Notes: a model not told the origin generated them from the letters alone. A DNA stretch of 38,577 bases from Streptomyces macrolidinus (GCF_023887685.1 NZ_JAMWMR010000042.1:1-38577), one strand, 5' to 3'; positions 16,304 to 25,420 are shown, counted from the first letter of the stretch. Made by a program: numbers and translations.

Positions 16304-16945
16304 ATGCTGAACCGCCGCACGATCGGCGACGTGATGACCGAGGAGGTCATCACCCTCCGCGCCGACACCCCGTTCCACGAGGTCGCCGCCCTGCTGGACG
16401 CGAACGACATCGGCGCGGCGCCCGTCATCGACGACGACGGCGCCCCGATCGGTGTCGTGTCCGCCTCCGACGTCCTGCGGCACGAGACCGGTCTGCCCGA
16501 TGCCCTCGGGCAGGACGGCGACGACGAGCACGCCTGGGGGAAGGCCCGCGCCCAGACCGCGGGCGCGCTCATGAGCAGCCCCGTCTTCACCGCCCGCGCC
16601 GACTGGACGATCCCCCGCGCCGCGCGCGAGCTGCGCACCCGGCATGTCAAGCAACTGCCCGTGGTCGACCACAACGGGCTCCTCACCGGCATCGTCAGCC
16701 GCAGCGACCTGATGAACACCTTCATCCGTGCCGACGACGAGATCCGCGACGAGGTCGAGCGGGACGTCCTCGGGCGCATCCTCGGCCTGGCGGAGGGCAC
16801 CGTCCTGGTCGAGGTCGAGGACGGTGCCGTCCTCCTGCGCGGTCAGGTCCCGGGGCCGCGGCTGGTCGCGGTGGTCGTGGCCCTGTGCCAGGGCGTCGAG
16901 GGGGTCGTGGCCGTCGAGGCCCACCTCGGCACCGCCCCGGCATAG
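16304..16945 (+). CDS. CBS-CBS-BON domain protein
   Basis: This 213-aa cytoplasmic protein has a tandem CBS (Bateman) module at residues about 8-61 (MTEEVITLRADTPFHEVA, GAPIGVVSASDVLRHE) and 87-141 (MSSPVFTARADWTI, LLTGIVSRSDLMNTF). A BON domain follows at about 147-207 (ILGLAEGTVLVEVEDGAVLLRGQV). CBS pairs bind adenyl nucleotides and act as energy sensors, while BON domains contact lipids or proteins. Such genes commonly sit with stress and hypoxia genes in actinobacteria, and similar neighbours lie 10-20 kb to the right. The ATG at 16304 has GGAGGAG 9 bases upstream. The frame is open for 1.5 kb before it, but that is the antisense of the oxidase. Confidence 0.92.
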   Translation: MLNRRTIGDVMTEEVITLRADTPFHEVAALLDANDIGAAPVIDDDGAPIGVVSASDVLRHETGLPDALGQDGDDEHAWGKARAQTAGALMSSPVFTARADWTIPRAARELRTRHVKQLPVVDHNGLLTGIVSRSDLMNTFIRADDEIRDEVERDVLGRILGLAEGTVLVEVEDGAVLLRGQVPGPRLVAVVVALCQGVEGVVAVEAHLGTAPA

Positions 16946-16962
16946 GCCGTACGAGCAGGCGG

Positions 16963-18573
16963 CTAACGGTCCGCGTACCGCTCCCGTAGTTCGATCTTGC
17001 GTACCTTGCCCGACACGGTCATCGGGAAGGTGTCCAGGATCTGGAGCCTACTGGGGATCTTGTAGTGCGCGAGCTGCTCCGCGCAGAAGTCCCGCAGTTC
17101 CTCCAGCGTCGGCGCGTCGGCCGCGTCGCGCGGGACCACGCAGGCCAGGACCTCCTCGCCGTAGCGCTCATGGGGCACGCCGACCACCTGGACGTCGGCG
17201 ATCTTCGGATGCGCGTACAGGAACTCCTCGATCTCGCGCGGGTAGATGTTCTCGCCACCGCGGATGATCATGTCCTTGATCCGGCCGACGATCTCCACGT
17301 AGCCGTCCTCGCGCATCATCGCCAGGTCGCCGGTGTGCATCCAGCGCCCGGAGTCGACGGCCTCCGCGCTCTTCTCGGGCTCGTTCCAGTAGCCGAGCAT
17401 CACGCTGTAGCCGCGGGTGCGCAGCTCGCCCGCCGAGCCGCGCGGCAGGGTGACCCCGGTCGCCGGGTCGACGATCTTCACCTCGAGGTGCGGCAGGACC
17501 CGGCCGACCGTCGCCGTGCGGTGCTCCAGGTCGTCGTCCCGGCGCGTCTGGAGCGAGACGGGGGAGGTCTCCGTCATGCCGTAGCAGATGGACACCTCCT
17601 CCATGTGCATCTCGGACATCACCCGCTTCATCACCTCGACCGGGCACGGCGAGCCCGCCATGATGCCGGTCCGCAGGGAGGAGAGGTCGTAGCTCGCGAA
17701 GTCGGGGAGGTTCAACTCGGCGATGAACATGGTCGGTACGCCGTACAGGGAGGTACAGCGCTCCTGCTCCACCGCCCGCAGCGAGGCCGCCGCGTCGAAG
17801 GACGGTGCCGGGATCACGATGCACGCCCCGTGCGAGGTGATGGCGAGGTTGCCCATCACCATGCCGAAGCAGTGGTAGAAGGGGACGGGCAGACACACCC
17901 GGTCCTGCTCGGTGTAGTTGACCGTACGGCCCACCCAGTAGCCGTTGTTGAGGATGTTGTGGTGGGAGAGGGTGGCGCCCTTGGGGAAGCCCGTGGTGCC
18001 CGAGGTGTACTGGATGTTGACCGGGTCGTCACAGCTCAACTGGTCGGCTACAGCGGTCAGTTCCTCTTGCGATACGGAGGCTCCGGCCGCCGTGAGCGCG
18101 TCCCAGGACGGGTCGCCTATGTACGCGACGTCGCGCAACTCGGGGCAGCCGCCCCGTACTTGGTCGACCAGCGCACGGTAGTCGCTCGTCTTGTGGGAGA
18201 GCGAGGCGACCAGCAGCGAGATACCGGACTGCTTCAGTACATACGCCAACTCATGGGCGCGGTAAGCCGGGTTGATGTTCACCATGATCGCGCCGATGCG
18301 GGCGGTGGCGTACTGGATCAGCACCCACTCGGGGCAGTTGACCGCCCAGATGCCGACGCGGTCGCCCGTGCGCACCCCCTTGGCGAGCAGCCCGCGCGCC
18401 ACCTCGTCGACGGCGGCGCCGAACTCGGCGTAGGTCCAGCGGCGTCCGGAGGCCACGTCCACCAGCGCGTCACGGTCCGGGTACGCGGCGACCGCGCGGC
18501 CGAGGTTGGCGCCGATGGTGTCACCGAGCAGCGGGGTGGTACTGGTCCCATGGGCGTACGACGGTGCGGTCAC
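16963..18573 (-). CDS. AMP-forming acyl-CoA synthetase (fatty-acyl-CoA ligase, FadD-like)
   Basis: This 536-aa ANL-superfamily ligase activates a carboxylate with ATP to an acyl-adenylate and then transfers it to CoA. Motifs are the P-loop YTSGTTGFPKGA, the acyl pocket region FYHCFGMVMG, ICYGMTETSPVS, the ATP-binding aspartate in MHTGDLAMM, the hinge GRIKDMIIRGGENIYP, and the C-terminal catalytic lysine in TVSGKVRKIELRE. The sequence resembles medium/long-chain fatty acid ligases. The GTG start at 18573 overlaps the stop of the upstream ligase gene (GTGA), with GGAGGA as ribosome site, so the two are coupled. It converges on the CBS gene 17 bases away. Confidence 0.9.
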   Translation of the reverse strand: MTAPSYAHGTSTTPLLGDTIGANLGRAVAAYPDRDALVDVASGRRWTYAEFGAAVDEVARGLLAKGVRTGDRVGIWAVNCPEWVLIQYATARIGAIMVNINPAYRAHELAYVLKQSGISLLVASLSHKTSDYRALVDQVRGGCPELRDVAYIGDPSWDALTAAGASVSQEELTAVADQLSCDDPVNIQYTSGTTGFPKGATLSHHNILNNGYWVGRTVNYTEQDRVCLPVPFYHCFGMVMGNLAITSHGACIVIPAPSFDAAASLRAVEQERCTSLYGVPTMFIAELNLPDFASYDLSSLRTGIMAGSPCPVEVMKRVMSEMHMEEVSICYGMTETSPVSLQTRRDDDLEHRTATVGRVLPHLEVKIVDPATGVTLPRGSAGELRTRGYSVMLGYWNEPEKSAEAVDSGRWMHTGDLAMMREDGYVEIVGRIKDMIIRGGENIYPREIEEFLYAHPKIADVQVVGVPHERYGEEVLACVVPRDAADAPTLEELRDFCAEQLAHYKIPSRLQILDTFPMTVSGKVRKIELRERYADR

Positions 18574-20249
18574 CGGAAGTCCTCCTCGCGGTACTCCGCC
18601 GTGGACCCGGCGGCCGTGGCCTCGCGCAGTTCGATCCGGCGGATCTTGCCGGAGATGGTCTTGGGCAGGTCGCCGAACTCCAGGCGGCGCAGGCGCTTGT
18701 AGGGGGCGAGGGTCTCCCGGGAGTGGTCGAAGAGGATCTTCGCGGTGTCCGGTCCGGGCTCCCAGCCCGCGGCGAGCACGATGTACGCCTTCGGGACGGC
18801 GAGCCGCAGCTCGTCCGGGGCGGGCACGACGGCCGCCTCGGCCACCGCCTCGTGTTCGAGCAGCACGCTCTCCAGCTCGAAGGGCGAGATCTTGTAGTCG
18901 GAGGCCTTGAAGACGTCGTCGGCGCGCCCGACATACGTGATATATCCGTTCTCGTCCCGCGAACCGATGTCGCCCGTGCGGTAGTAGCCGCCCGCCATGG
19001 ACTCGGCCGTGCGGTCGGCGTCGCCGTGGTACCCGGCCATCAGGCCGACGGGCCGCGACGCCAGGTCCAGGGCGATCTCGCCCTCGCTCGCGCCGGGCGC
19101 GCCCGTCACCGGGTCCAGCAGCTCGATGCGGAAGCCCGGACTGGGGCGGCCCATCGAGCCCGTCTTCAGCGGTTGTCCGGGGCTGTTGGAGATCTGCACG
19201 GCCGTCTCGGTCTGGCCGAAGCCGTCCCGGATGGTCACGCCCCAGGCGCGCCGCACCTGTTCGATGACCTCGGGGTTGAGCGGCTCACCGGCGGCAACGG
19301 CCTCGCGGGGCGGGGTGCGCAGTTGGGTGAGGTCGGCCTGGATGAGCATGCGCCATACGGTCGGTGGGGCGCAGAACGTGGTCACCCCTGCCCGGTCCAT
19401 CTCGGCCATCAGCCGACTCGCGTCGAAGCGCGTGTAGTTGTGGATGAACACGGTCGCCTCGGCGTTCCACGGGGCGAACAGATTGGACCAGGCGTGCTTG
19501 GCCCAGCCCGGCGAGGAGATGTTGAGGTGGACGTCCCCCGGCTTCAGCCCGATCCAGTACATGGTCGACAAGTGGCCGACGGGGTACGAGACATGGGTGT
19601 GCTCGACCAGCTTGGGGCGTGCGGTGGTGCCCGAGGTGAAGTACAGCATCAGCGGGTCGTCGGCCAGCGTGGGACCGCAGGGCGTGAACAGCTCGGACGC
19701 CGCGTCCATGTCCTCGAACCGCCGCCAGTCGCCGTCCGCGCCGCCGACCGCGATCCGGGTGTAGTCCCCGGGCACCTCGGCGAACTTGCCCATGTCCTCG
19801 GCGCGTACGAGCACATGCCGGACCCGGCCGCGCTCGACCCGGTCGCGCAGATCGGCGGGCCCGAGCAGCGGGGTGGCCGGGATGACCACCGCGCGCAACT
19901 TCATCGCGGCCAGCGCGATCACCCACAGCTCGGCCTGGTTGCCGAGCATGACGAGCACGCGGTCCTCGGCGCCCACGCCCTGCGCGCGCAGCCAGTTGGC
20001 GGCCTGGTTCGAGCGCCGGGACACCTCGGCGAAGGACAGCCGTGTCTCGGTGCCGTCCTCCTCGACGATGTGCAGCGCGGTGCGGTCGTTGCCCTGAGCC
20101 ATGACGTCGAACCAGTCGAGCGCCCAGTTGAAGTGCGCCGGTCGCGGCCACTGGAAGCCCGCGTACGCCGTGGCGTAGTCCTCCCGGTGCGCGAGCAGGA
20201 AGTCCCGCGCGGCCCGGAACGCGGGCGCGGGGTCGGTGTTCGCCGTCAT
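18570..20249 (-). CDS. AMP-binding acyl-CoA synthetase, medium-chain (MACS) type
   Basis: This 559-aa second ANL ligase is closer to medium-chain, butyryl or benzoate-type CoA ligases. The fingerprint FNWALDWFDVMA near the N-terminus, the P-loop YFTSGTTARPKLVEHTH, SPGWAKHAWSN, GFGQTETAV, YYRTGDIGSRDENGYI, GRADDVFKASDYKISPFE, and the catalytic lysine in TISGKIRRIELRE are all present. The ATG at 20249 has GGAGG about 9 bases before it, and 21 extra in-frame residues upstream are not credible. It is the first gene of a two-ligase operon and is divergent from a GAF-LuxR regulator, which probably controls it. Substrates are not readable. Confidence 0.9.
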   Translation of the reverse strand: MTANTDPAPAFRAARDFLLAHREDYATAYAGFQWPRPAHFNWALDWFDVMAQGNDRTALHIVEEDGTETRLSFAEVSRRSNQAANWLRAQGVGAEDRVLVMLGNQAELWVIALAAMKLRAVVIPATPLLGPADLRDRVERGRVRHVLVRAEDMGKFAEVPGDYTRIAVGGADGDWRRFEDMDAASELFTPCGPTLADDPLMLYFTSGTTARPKLVEHTHVSYPVGHLSTMYWIGLKPGDVHLNISSPGWAKHAWSNLFAPWNAEATVFIHNYTRFDASRLMAEMDRAGVTTFCAPPTVWRMLIQADLTQLRTPPREAVAAGEPLNPEVIEQVRRAWGVTIRDGFGQTETAVQISNSPGQPLKTGSMGRPSPGFRIELLDPVTGAPGASEGEIALDLASRPVGLMAGYHGDADRTAESMAGGYYRTGDIGSRDENGYITYVGRADDVFKASDYKISPFELESVLLEHEAVAEAAVVPAPDELRLAVPKAYIVLAAGWEPGPDTAKILFDHSRETLAPYKRLRRLEFGDLPKTISGKIRRIELREATAAGSTAEYREEDFR

Positions 20250-20279
20250 GTGTCGTCCTCCTTGCCGGACAGCTACCTC

Positions 20280-20300
20280 ACATCGTGTAATCCGTGATGT
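20280..20300. promoter_or_regulatory. Candidate operator between the ligase operon and its GAF-LuxR regulator
   Basis: ACATC (20280-20284) and GATGT (20296-20300) form an inverted repeat with an 11-base centre, in the only A/T-richer stretch of the 101-base divergent region. TAGATC (20300-20305) could be a -10 for the rightward gene. LuxR-type proteins bind such spaced dyads. Inference only. Confidence 0.35.
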
Positions 20301-20350
20301 AGATCTCACCACCCCCGAACGGGGGTGCGCCGCGACAAGGGGGCGGGCAC

Positions 20351-21184
20351 GTGGCAGACGCAGCCGAGACGGTGATGGTGCGGGGCGCGCTGGTGCGGCT
20401 GCGGCGGGTGACGGGGCTGCCGGTCGCCTTCGGGGGGCTGGTGGAGCCGGGGCGGCCCCAGATCCGTATCAGCGAACTCAGCGGGACCACGACGTCGGCG
20501 TTCAGCGCGCTGGCCGTCGCCACCGGCAACGGCCTGGGCGGCAAGGCGGCCGTCCTGGTCCGGCCCTGCGCGGTGACGGACTACTCGACCTCGCGGCACA
20601 TCAGCCATGAGTACGACCTGGCGGTGGCGACGGAGGGCGTCAAGTCGGTGCTCGCGGTGCCGGTGGTCGTCCGTCGGCGGGTGCGCGCGGTGCTGTACGG
20701 GGCGCTGCGGACGGCCCAGCCGCTGGGTGACCGCACGCTCAGCGCGGCCGTGGAGGCGGCGCGGGACGTGGAGCAGGCGCTGGTCGTCCGGGACGAGGCG
20801 CAGTCGCTGCTGGCCGCGGCGCGCGAGCCCGCCGAGCCGTCCGGCGCGGCCTGGGAGCAGGTCCGTGAGGCCCATGGCGCGCTGCGGGCGCTGGCCGGGC
20901 GTGTGCACGATCCGGTGGTACGGGCCGAACTCCTCCAGGTGTGCGGGCGGTTGGCGGGCGCGAGTGCCCCCGTGCCCTCGGCATGCGCGGTGGAGCTGGC
21001 GCCGCGCGAGGTGGACGTCCTGTCCTGTGTGGCGGACGGCTCGACGAACGCGGCGACCGCGCAGCGGCTCGGGCTGCGCCCGGAAACCGTGAAGGGGTAT
21101 CTGCGGTCCGCCATGCGGAAGTTGGGCACGCACACGAGAGGCGAGGCGGTGGTCGCCGCACGCCGCGCCGGCCTCCTGCCGTAG
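20351..21184 (+). CDS. GAF-domain LuxR-family transcriptional regulator
   Basis: This 277-aa DNA-binding regulator has residues about 10-150 resembling a GAF sensor domain (VTGLPVAFGGLV, GLGGKAAVLVRP, VTDYSTSRHISHEYD, GVKSVLAVPVVVRRRVRAVLYG). The C-terminus is a LuxR helix-turn-helix (LAPREVDVLSCVADGSTNAA, LRPETVKGYLRSAMRKLGTHTRGEAVVAARR). There is no receiver aspartate, so it senses a ligand directly, possibly an acyl or aromatic carboxylate or its CoA ester. The start is GTG at 20351 with AAGGGGG upstream. Regulators of this kind are often divergent from acyl-CoA ligase genes in Streptomyces, as here. Confidence 0.88.
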   Translation: MADAAETVMVRGALVRLRRVTGLPVAFGGLVEPGRPQIRISELSGTTTSAFSALAVATGNGLGGKAAVLVRPCAVTDYSTSRHISHEYDLAVATEGVKSVLAVPVVVRRRVRAVLYGALRTAQPLGDRTLSAAVEAARDVEQALVVRDEAQSLLAAAREPAEPSGAAWEQVREAHGALRALAGRVHDPVVRAELLQVCGRLAGASAPVPSACAVELAPREVDVLSCVADGSTNAATAQRLGLRPETVKGYLRSAMRKLGTHTRGEAVVAARRAGLLP

Positions 21185-21348
21185 ACCCGCTTCCCGCTCC
21201 CCCGCGTCGACGGCCCGACGTTCACCGGACGCCGCGCCGAATTCCCTTGTGCCACGTCCCTGTTATCTGCCTCACCATAGTCTGGCCGAATTCCATCACC
21301 AGGTGCCTAATAGTCCCCAGGACACGACACGCGGAGGGAGCGGTGACC

Positions 21349-24156
21349 GTGCGCCGGGACTTCAAGGAGCCTGTGAAACCCCGCTCCGACCTGGTCATCG
21401 GCCGGGAGGAGTTGCTGGCGGGAGCACGCGAGCAGCTCGCCGGTGGCGGCAGTGTGCTGGTGCACGGCCCGGCGGGCACCGGGAAGTCGACCGTGTTGCG
21501 CGCGCTGAGCACGGAATACGGCGAAACGGTGCGTACGGTCCTGCGCTGCTCGGCGACCGAGTCCGAATCCCACCTTCCCTTCCTGGCCCTGGCCGACCTG
21601 CTCGGCCAGGTGATGGACGAGGTCGCCGACCGGCTGCCCGCGCCGCAGCGCACCGCCCTGGAGTCCGCACTCACCGGCCGCGGGGAGTCCACGCTGCAAC
21701 GGGACGGACTCGCGCTGCGCCTCGCGGTGCTCTCGACCCTGCGCGCGCTCGCCGCGAGCGGCCCGGTGCTGATCGTCGCCGACGACTTCCAGTGGCTGGA
21801 TCCGGCCAGTGTCGAGCTGCTCGGCTTCGCCGCGCGGCGCCTCGGCGGTACGCCCGTACAGATGCTGTGCGCGGTGCGTACGCACACCGAGCCGCAGGCG
21901 CAGAACCACGAGCGCTGTCTGAGCGCGACCCCGCCGGACACGCTGCCGGTCAAGGTCGGCCCGCTCTCGCGCGCGCAGATCGCGCAGCTTCTCCACCACC
22001 GCGGCCACACCGGGCTGCCCCGCTCCACGGTCCGCGACATCCACCGCACCAGTGGCGGCAATCCGTTGTTCGCCCTGGAGTTGGGCCGTGCCCTCGCCGA
22101 GAGCCCGACGCCGCCGAGCCCCGGCGAGCCGCTGCCCGTACCGACGTCCCTGCGCGCGCTGGTCCGTGGCCGTCTGGAGGCGCTGTCCGAGGACGCGCGC
22201 CGCACGCTGCTCGTGGCGAGCGCGGGGGCGCGGCCCACCGTGACGCTGCTGCACACGGCGGGCCGGGAGAACGCGGAGGCGGACATCGCGCAGGCCGCCG
22301 CGCTGGGGCTGGTGGTGACGGAGCGGGACGCGCCCGGCATCATCCGGTTCGCCCATCCGCTGGTCTCCGCCGCCCTGTACGCAGAGGCGGGCGCGCAGGA
22401 GCGGCGTACGGTGCACGCAGCGCTGTCGACGGCGGCGTCCGACCCGATCGAGCGGGCCCGGCACTTCGCGCTGTCGTCGACCGGGACGGACCCCCGGGTG
22501 GCGGCGCGGCTCGCCGAGGCCGCGGCCGTCGCCCGGGACCGCGGCGCGCCGTCGGTGGCCGCCGGGCTCGAACTGCTCGCGGCCCGGCACACCCCCGTGG
22601 GCGCCGAACCCGGGCCGCACGAGCGGCGGTTGCGGGCGGCCGAGGACGCGCTGACCGCAGGGGAGACCGACCTCGCGCGGGACATCGCCCACGAGGTGCT
22701 GGCGAGCGCGGCCGAACCGTCGGACCGCGTACGGGCGTGGATGGTCGTGATCGACGCGGCCGGGCATGCCATGGCCGAGGTCGACGCGGTCTTCCCGCAG
22801 GCGCTGGCGGACGCGGGCGACGATCCCCGGCTGTTGACCCTCGTGCACTACCAACTCGCCTGGCGGGCGGTGATCGTGGAGGGCGACTTCGAGCGGGCCC
22901 GGCAGGAGGGGGCGCTCGCCGCACATCTGGCGGCCCGCGCGGGCGACCGGCGCGGCGAACTGCTCGCGCTGGCCTTCCAGGCGCAGACGGAGACGCTGAT
23001 GGGTCATCCGGACGCGCCCGCGACGATCGCACGGGCGCTGAAGGAGCCGCAGGACCCGCGCGTGGCGTGCGACCACAACGGCGCGGGCGCCGCCCGGTTC
23101 CGCTGGCTGATCATGGGCGACCAGTTGACCGAGGCGCGCAAGACGATCAGCGCGTTGCTGCGCGAGGCGCGGCGGCGCGGGGTCGTCGAGGCCGAGACGC
23201 ACTTCCTGCGCGGGCTCGCCGAGACCGAGTTGCGGGCCGGACACTGCGGGCGGGCCCTGGAGTTGGCGCGCGAGAGTCTGCGGCTGGCGCGCGACACCGG
23301 GATCGGGGAGGCCGCGAGCGCCACGCTCGCCTCGCTCGCCGAGGCCGCGGGCGGCGAGGTGGACCGGGCGCTGACCCTGGCCCGGGAGGCCGTGACACGC
23401 GCCGAGGAGGACGGCGACGTGCTCTATCTGTCCCGGGCGCTCGCAGCGCTCGGGCATGCCCGACTGGTGGCCGGGGACGCGGCGGGAACGGTGCGATCGC
23501 TGCGCCGGGTACGGGAGTTGGAGGAGAGCCTCGGGGTCACCGATCCGGCGCGCGGACGCTGGCACGGGGACCTCGCCGAGGCTCTGGTGCGCGTCGGGGA
23601 GCCGGCCGAGGCGCAGGAGGTCATCGACGCCGCACGCACCCGGGCGTTGCGGCTCGGGCGGGAGAGCGTGCTCGCGGTACTGGACCGGGCACAGGCCCTG
23701 GTCCGGTCGGCGCGGGGCGAAACAGCCCTCGCCATAAGGCAGTTGACGCATGCGCAGGAGCGGCTGGGCAGGCTGGGCCACGGTCTGGAGGAGGCGCGGG
23801 CGGCGTACGCGCTGGCGGATCTGCGCGCCCAGCGGTCGGGACCGTCCTCGTACGACGAGGCGACGCGTCTCTTCCGCCGCTGCCGGGCGATGCCGTGGCT
23901 GCGCCAGGTGGAGACGGCCACGGTCACGGGCCCGGTGCAACCGGGGCTGGCCCCCGCGGCGCTCGACGTACTTGCCGCGACGGAGCGGCAGGTCTCCGCG
24001 CTGGTCATGGAGGGTGCGACGAACCGGGAGATCGCCGCCCGTCTGTTCATCAGCGTCAAGACGGTGGAGGCGACCCTGACCCGCGTCTACCGCAAGCTGG
24101 GCATCCGCTCGCGGGTGGACATCGTGCGCCTGGCGGCCGGGCACCGCTCTGGCTGA
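21349..24156 (+). CDS. LAL-type LuxR transcriptional regulator with AAA ATPase domain
   Basis: This 935-aa large ATP-binding regulator of the LuxR family (MalT/PikD-like) has three parts. The N-terminal ATPase domain has Walker A GPAGTGKST near residues 40-48 and Walker B VLIVADDFQWLD near 140-151. A long helical, TPR-like middle runs from about 400 to 850. The C-terminal LuxR helix-turn-helix is at about 870-925 (LAATERQVSALVMEGATNREI, KTVEATLTRVYRKLGIRSRVD). LALs activate secondary metabolite or sugar genes, but the target is unknown here. Two GTG codons (21343, 21349) follow GGAGGGAG at 21333-21340, and the second has the better 8-base spacing. It follows the GAF-LuxR gene by 164 bases. 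Confidence 0.9.
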   Translation: MRRDFKEPVKPRSDLVIGREELLAGAREQLAGGGSVLVHGPAGTGKSTVLRALSTEYGETVRTVLRCSATESESHLPFLALADLLGQVMDEVADRLPAPQRTALESALTGRGESTLQRDGLALRLAVLSTLRALAASGPVLIVADDFQWLDPASVELLGFAARRLGGTPVQMLCAVRTHTEPQAQNHERCLSATPPDTLPVKVGPLSRAQIAQLLHHRGHTGLPRSTVRDIHRTSGGNPLFALELGRALAESPTPPSPGEPLPVPTSLRALVRGRLEALSEDARRTLLVASAGARPTVTLLHTAGRENAEADIAQAAALGLVVTERDAPGIIRFAHPLVSAALYAEAGAQERRTVHAALSTAASDPIERARHFALSSTGTDPRVAARLAEAAAVARDRGAPSVAAGLELLAARHTPVGAEPGPHERRLRAAEDALTAGETDLARDIAHEVLASAAEPSDRVRAWMVVIDAAGHAMAEVDAVFPQALADAGDDPRLLTLVHYQLAWRAVIVEGDFERARQEGALAAHLAARAGDRRGELLALAFQAQTETLMGHPDAPATIARALKEPQDPRVACDHNGAGAARFRWLIMGDQLTEARKTISALLREARRRGVVEAETHFLRGLAETELRAGHCGRALELARESLRLARDTGIGEAASATLASLAEAAGGEVDRALTLAREAVTRAEEDGDVLYLSRALAALGHARLVAGDAAGTVRSLRRVRELEESLGVTDPARGRWHGDLAEALVRVGEPAEAQEVIDAARTRALRLGRESVLAVLDRAQALVRSARGETALAIRQLTHAQERLGRLGHGLEEARAAYALADLRAQRSGPSSYDEATRLFRRCRAMPWLRQVETATVTGPVQPGLAPAALDVLAATERQVSALVMEGATNREIAARLFISVKTVEATLTRVYRKLGIRSRVDIVRLAAGHRSG

Positions 24157-24368
24157 ATCCTCACCCGCCCACCACCTGGGCTGGTTTACGCGCGGAGACC
24201 GAGGGTTATCCCTGCCCGCTTCCGCTAGGGGGTTCCCTCATTGGGAGGGGACCGCTCCGGCTTCTAGCGTATGCGTGTGCCGCTCGCACGGGCACACGGA
24301 AGGCAGGCCCCAAGACTTCCGTGAGTGGGCCCCCGCCCGTGCGACCCCCCACCGGCAGCACACCAGCC
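24157..24368. other. Gene-free stretch with promoter-like sequence but no following gene
   Basis: No open frame with coding character is seen. Bases about 24205-24280 are unusually A/T-rich for this genome. They contain GGGTTATCCC, CTAGGGGGTT, an imperfect dyad (GGTTCCCTC-att-GGGAGGGGACC, 24231-24253) and CTAGCGTATG. This resembles a promoter or operator region, yet only the hairpin at 24369 and the reverse-strand winged-helix gene follow. It could be an orphan promoter, a small RNA or a remnant. Confidence 0.35.
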
Positions 24369-24411
24369 AGGGGGCGTTGCGAGCCTCCACGAGCGGCCCG
24401 CAACGCCCCCT
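24369..24411. terminator. Strong 13-bp hairpin, probable bidirectional terminator
   Basis: AGGGGGCGTTGCG (24369-24381) and CGCAACGCCCCCT (24399-24411) pair perfectly around a 17-base loop. It lies 213 bases after the LAL gene and 52 bases after the end of the reverse-strand winged-helix gene, so it can end transcripts from both sides. There is no long T-run, which is usual in Streptomyces. Confidence 0.65.
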
Positions 24412-24462
24412 ATCCATGACCCAGCTCACGGCCCCGGTTCATGGTTGCAGTTCACGTGGCCG

Positions 24463-25353
24463 TCAGGTCGTCGCCACTGTGCCGAACCGTATGCCGCGGG
24501 ACGGCGAACCGGTCGTCGCCGCCAGCATGCGCTCCCCCTCCTCGACGATCTCCGCGCGCTGTCGTGCGCCGAGCGTGTCGAACAGCTCGATCGTCAGGGT
24601 GTCGTCCGCGAGCCGCCACAGGCCCGCGAAGAACCCGTCGACCAGGAGCGTGGGGTAGGGATTGCCCGCCCAGCCACGGCCCTTGAGGTGCGCAGGTACG
24701 ACGCGCGAGCGGTCGGCGTGGGAGAGGACGAGGTTGTCGAACTCGGGCAGGAAGCGCGGCGGCGCCGGGGTGTCCGGGTCGGGCCGGGGCGCGTTAGGGA
24801 GGTCGAAGAGCTCGACGCCGTGCTCGTCGCGGAAGGTGACCAACTCCGGGCGCAGACCGTCGAATACGTCACGCAGGCGAGTGAGGCCCGACCAGGTCTG
24901 CATGTCCTTGACGGAGGCGGGCCCGAACGCGCCGAGGTAGCGCCGGACGGCGGTGTCCGGGGCGAGGGCCGGTGCGACGGGGCGGCCGAGCCAGTGCTCG
25001 GCCGTGGTGAGCGCTATCTGACCGCTGCGGCCCCACAGACCGCGCGGGGTGACCTGGACGAGGGGCAGCAGACAGCGCGCGGCCACGGCGAGGGACCGCG
25101 GGTCGGCGTCCGGCCACTCGACGCGCAGCTCCTCGCGCAACTGTGCCATGGTGCGCGGCTCGGTCTCGACGAGTTCACGGGCGAGCTTGGCGAGCCGGTC
25201 CAGGTCCACCCCGGCAAGTCCCTTGCGGAAGTGGGTGAGTTCGCGATTCCGGGCGGCCTGCACCCATGGCCGCAGGGTGAGGCAGTCGTCGGCGGTGTGG
25301 GTGTGGATGGTGGAGCGCAGGGTGACGATACGGACGGTCTCGCGGTCGGCCAT
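24463..25353 (-). CDS. Winged-helix DNA-binding domain protein (HTH_42/AlkX-like), 5'-truncated
   Basis: A 296-aa reading frame with the family's central and C-terminal parts: LRSTIHTHTADDCLTLRPW, LLPLVQVTPRGLWGRSGQ, YLGAFGPASVKDMQTWSGLTR, LFDLPNAPRPDPDTPAPPRF, EFDNLVLSHADRSRV. Full members are usually 350-390 aa and begin with about 65 more residues containing an LxxQ-A-P type motif, which are missing. The ATG at 25353 aligns to an internal family position and lacks a ribosome site. In-frame codons just before it (HLSRL) still look family-like until the CTAG at 25371. The gene was therefore probably cut by the small element at 25371-25420. It may be non-functional. Full relatives are linked to DNA repair (AlkX, glycosylase-like). 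Confidence 0.78.
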   Translation of the reverse strand: MADRETVRIVTLRSTIHTHTADDCLTLRPWVQAARNRELTHFRKGLAGVDLDRLAKLARELVETEPRTMAQLREELRVEWPDADPRSLAVAARCLLPLVQVTPRGLWGRSGQIALTTAEHWLGRPVAPALAPDTAVRRYLGAFGPASVKDMQTWSGLTRLRDVFDGLRPELVTFRDEHGVELFDLPNAPRPDPDTPAPPRFLPEFDNLVLSHADRSRVVPAHLKGRGWAGNPYPTLLVDGFFAGLWRLADDTLTIELFDTLGARQRAEIVEEGERMLAATTGSPSRGIRFGTVATT

Positions 25354-25370
25354 GAGCCGCGAGAGATGCT

Positions 25371-25420
25371 CTAGAGCCTGTTGTGAGGGTCCCGCCGCCT
25401 TGCGACGCGACAGGTGCTAG
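25371..25420. mobile_element. 50-bp CTAG-bounded imperfect palindrome, probable element remnant
   Basis: CTAG occurs at both ends (25371-25374, 25417-25420). Inside, CCTGTTGTGA near the left faces an inverted CCTGTCGCGT at the right. The left edge coincides with the loss of the winged-helix 5' end, and the right CTAG supplies the TAG stop of the neighbouring Rv1733c-like gene. It may be a deletion-collapsed insertion element or a very small MITE. It does not share the terminal sequence of the element at 8638-8806. Confidence 0.5.

Noticed and set aside
21307..24144. 945-residue reverse and 1056-residue forward frames over the LAL regulator
   Set aside because: Both are shadows caused by high GC. 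Only the 21349-24156 frame has Walker and LuxR motifs.
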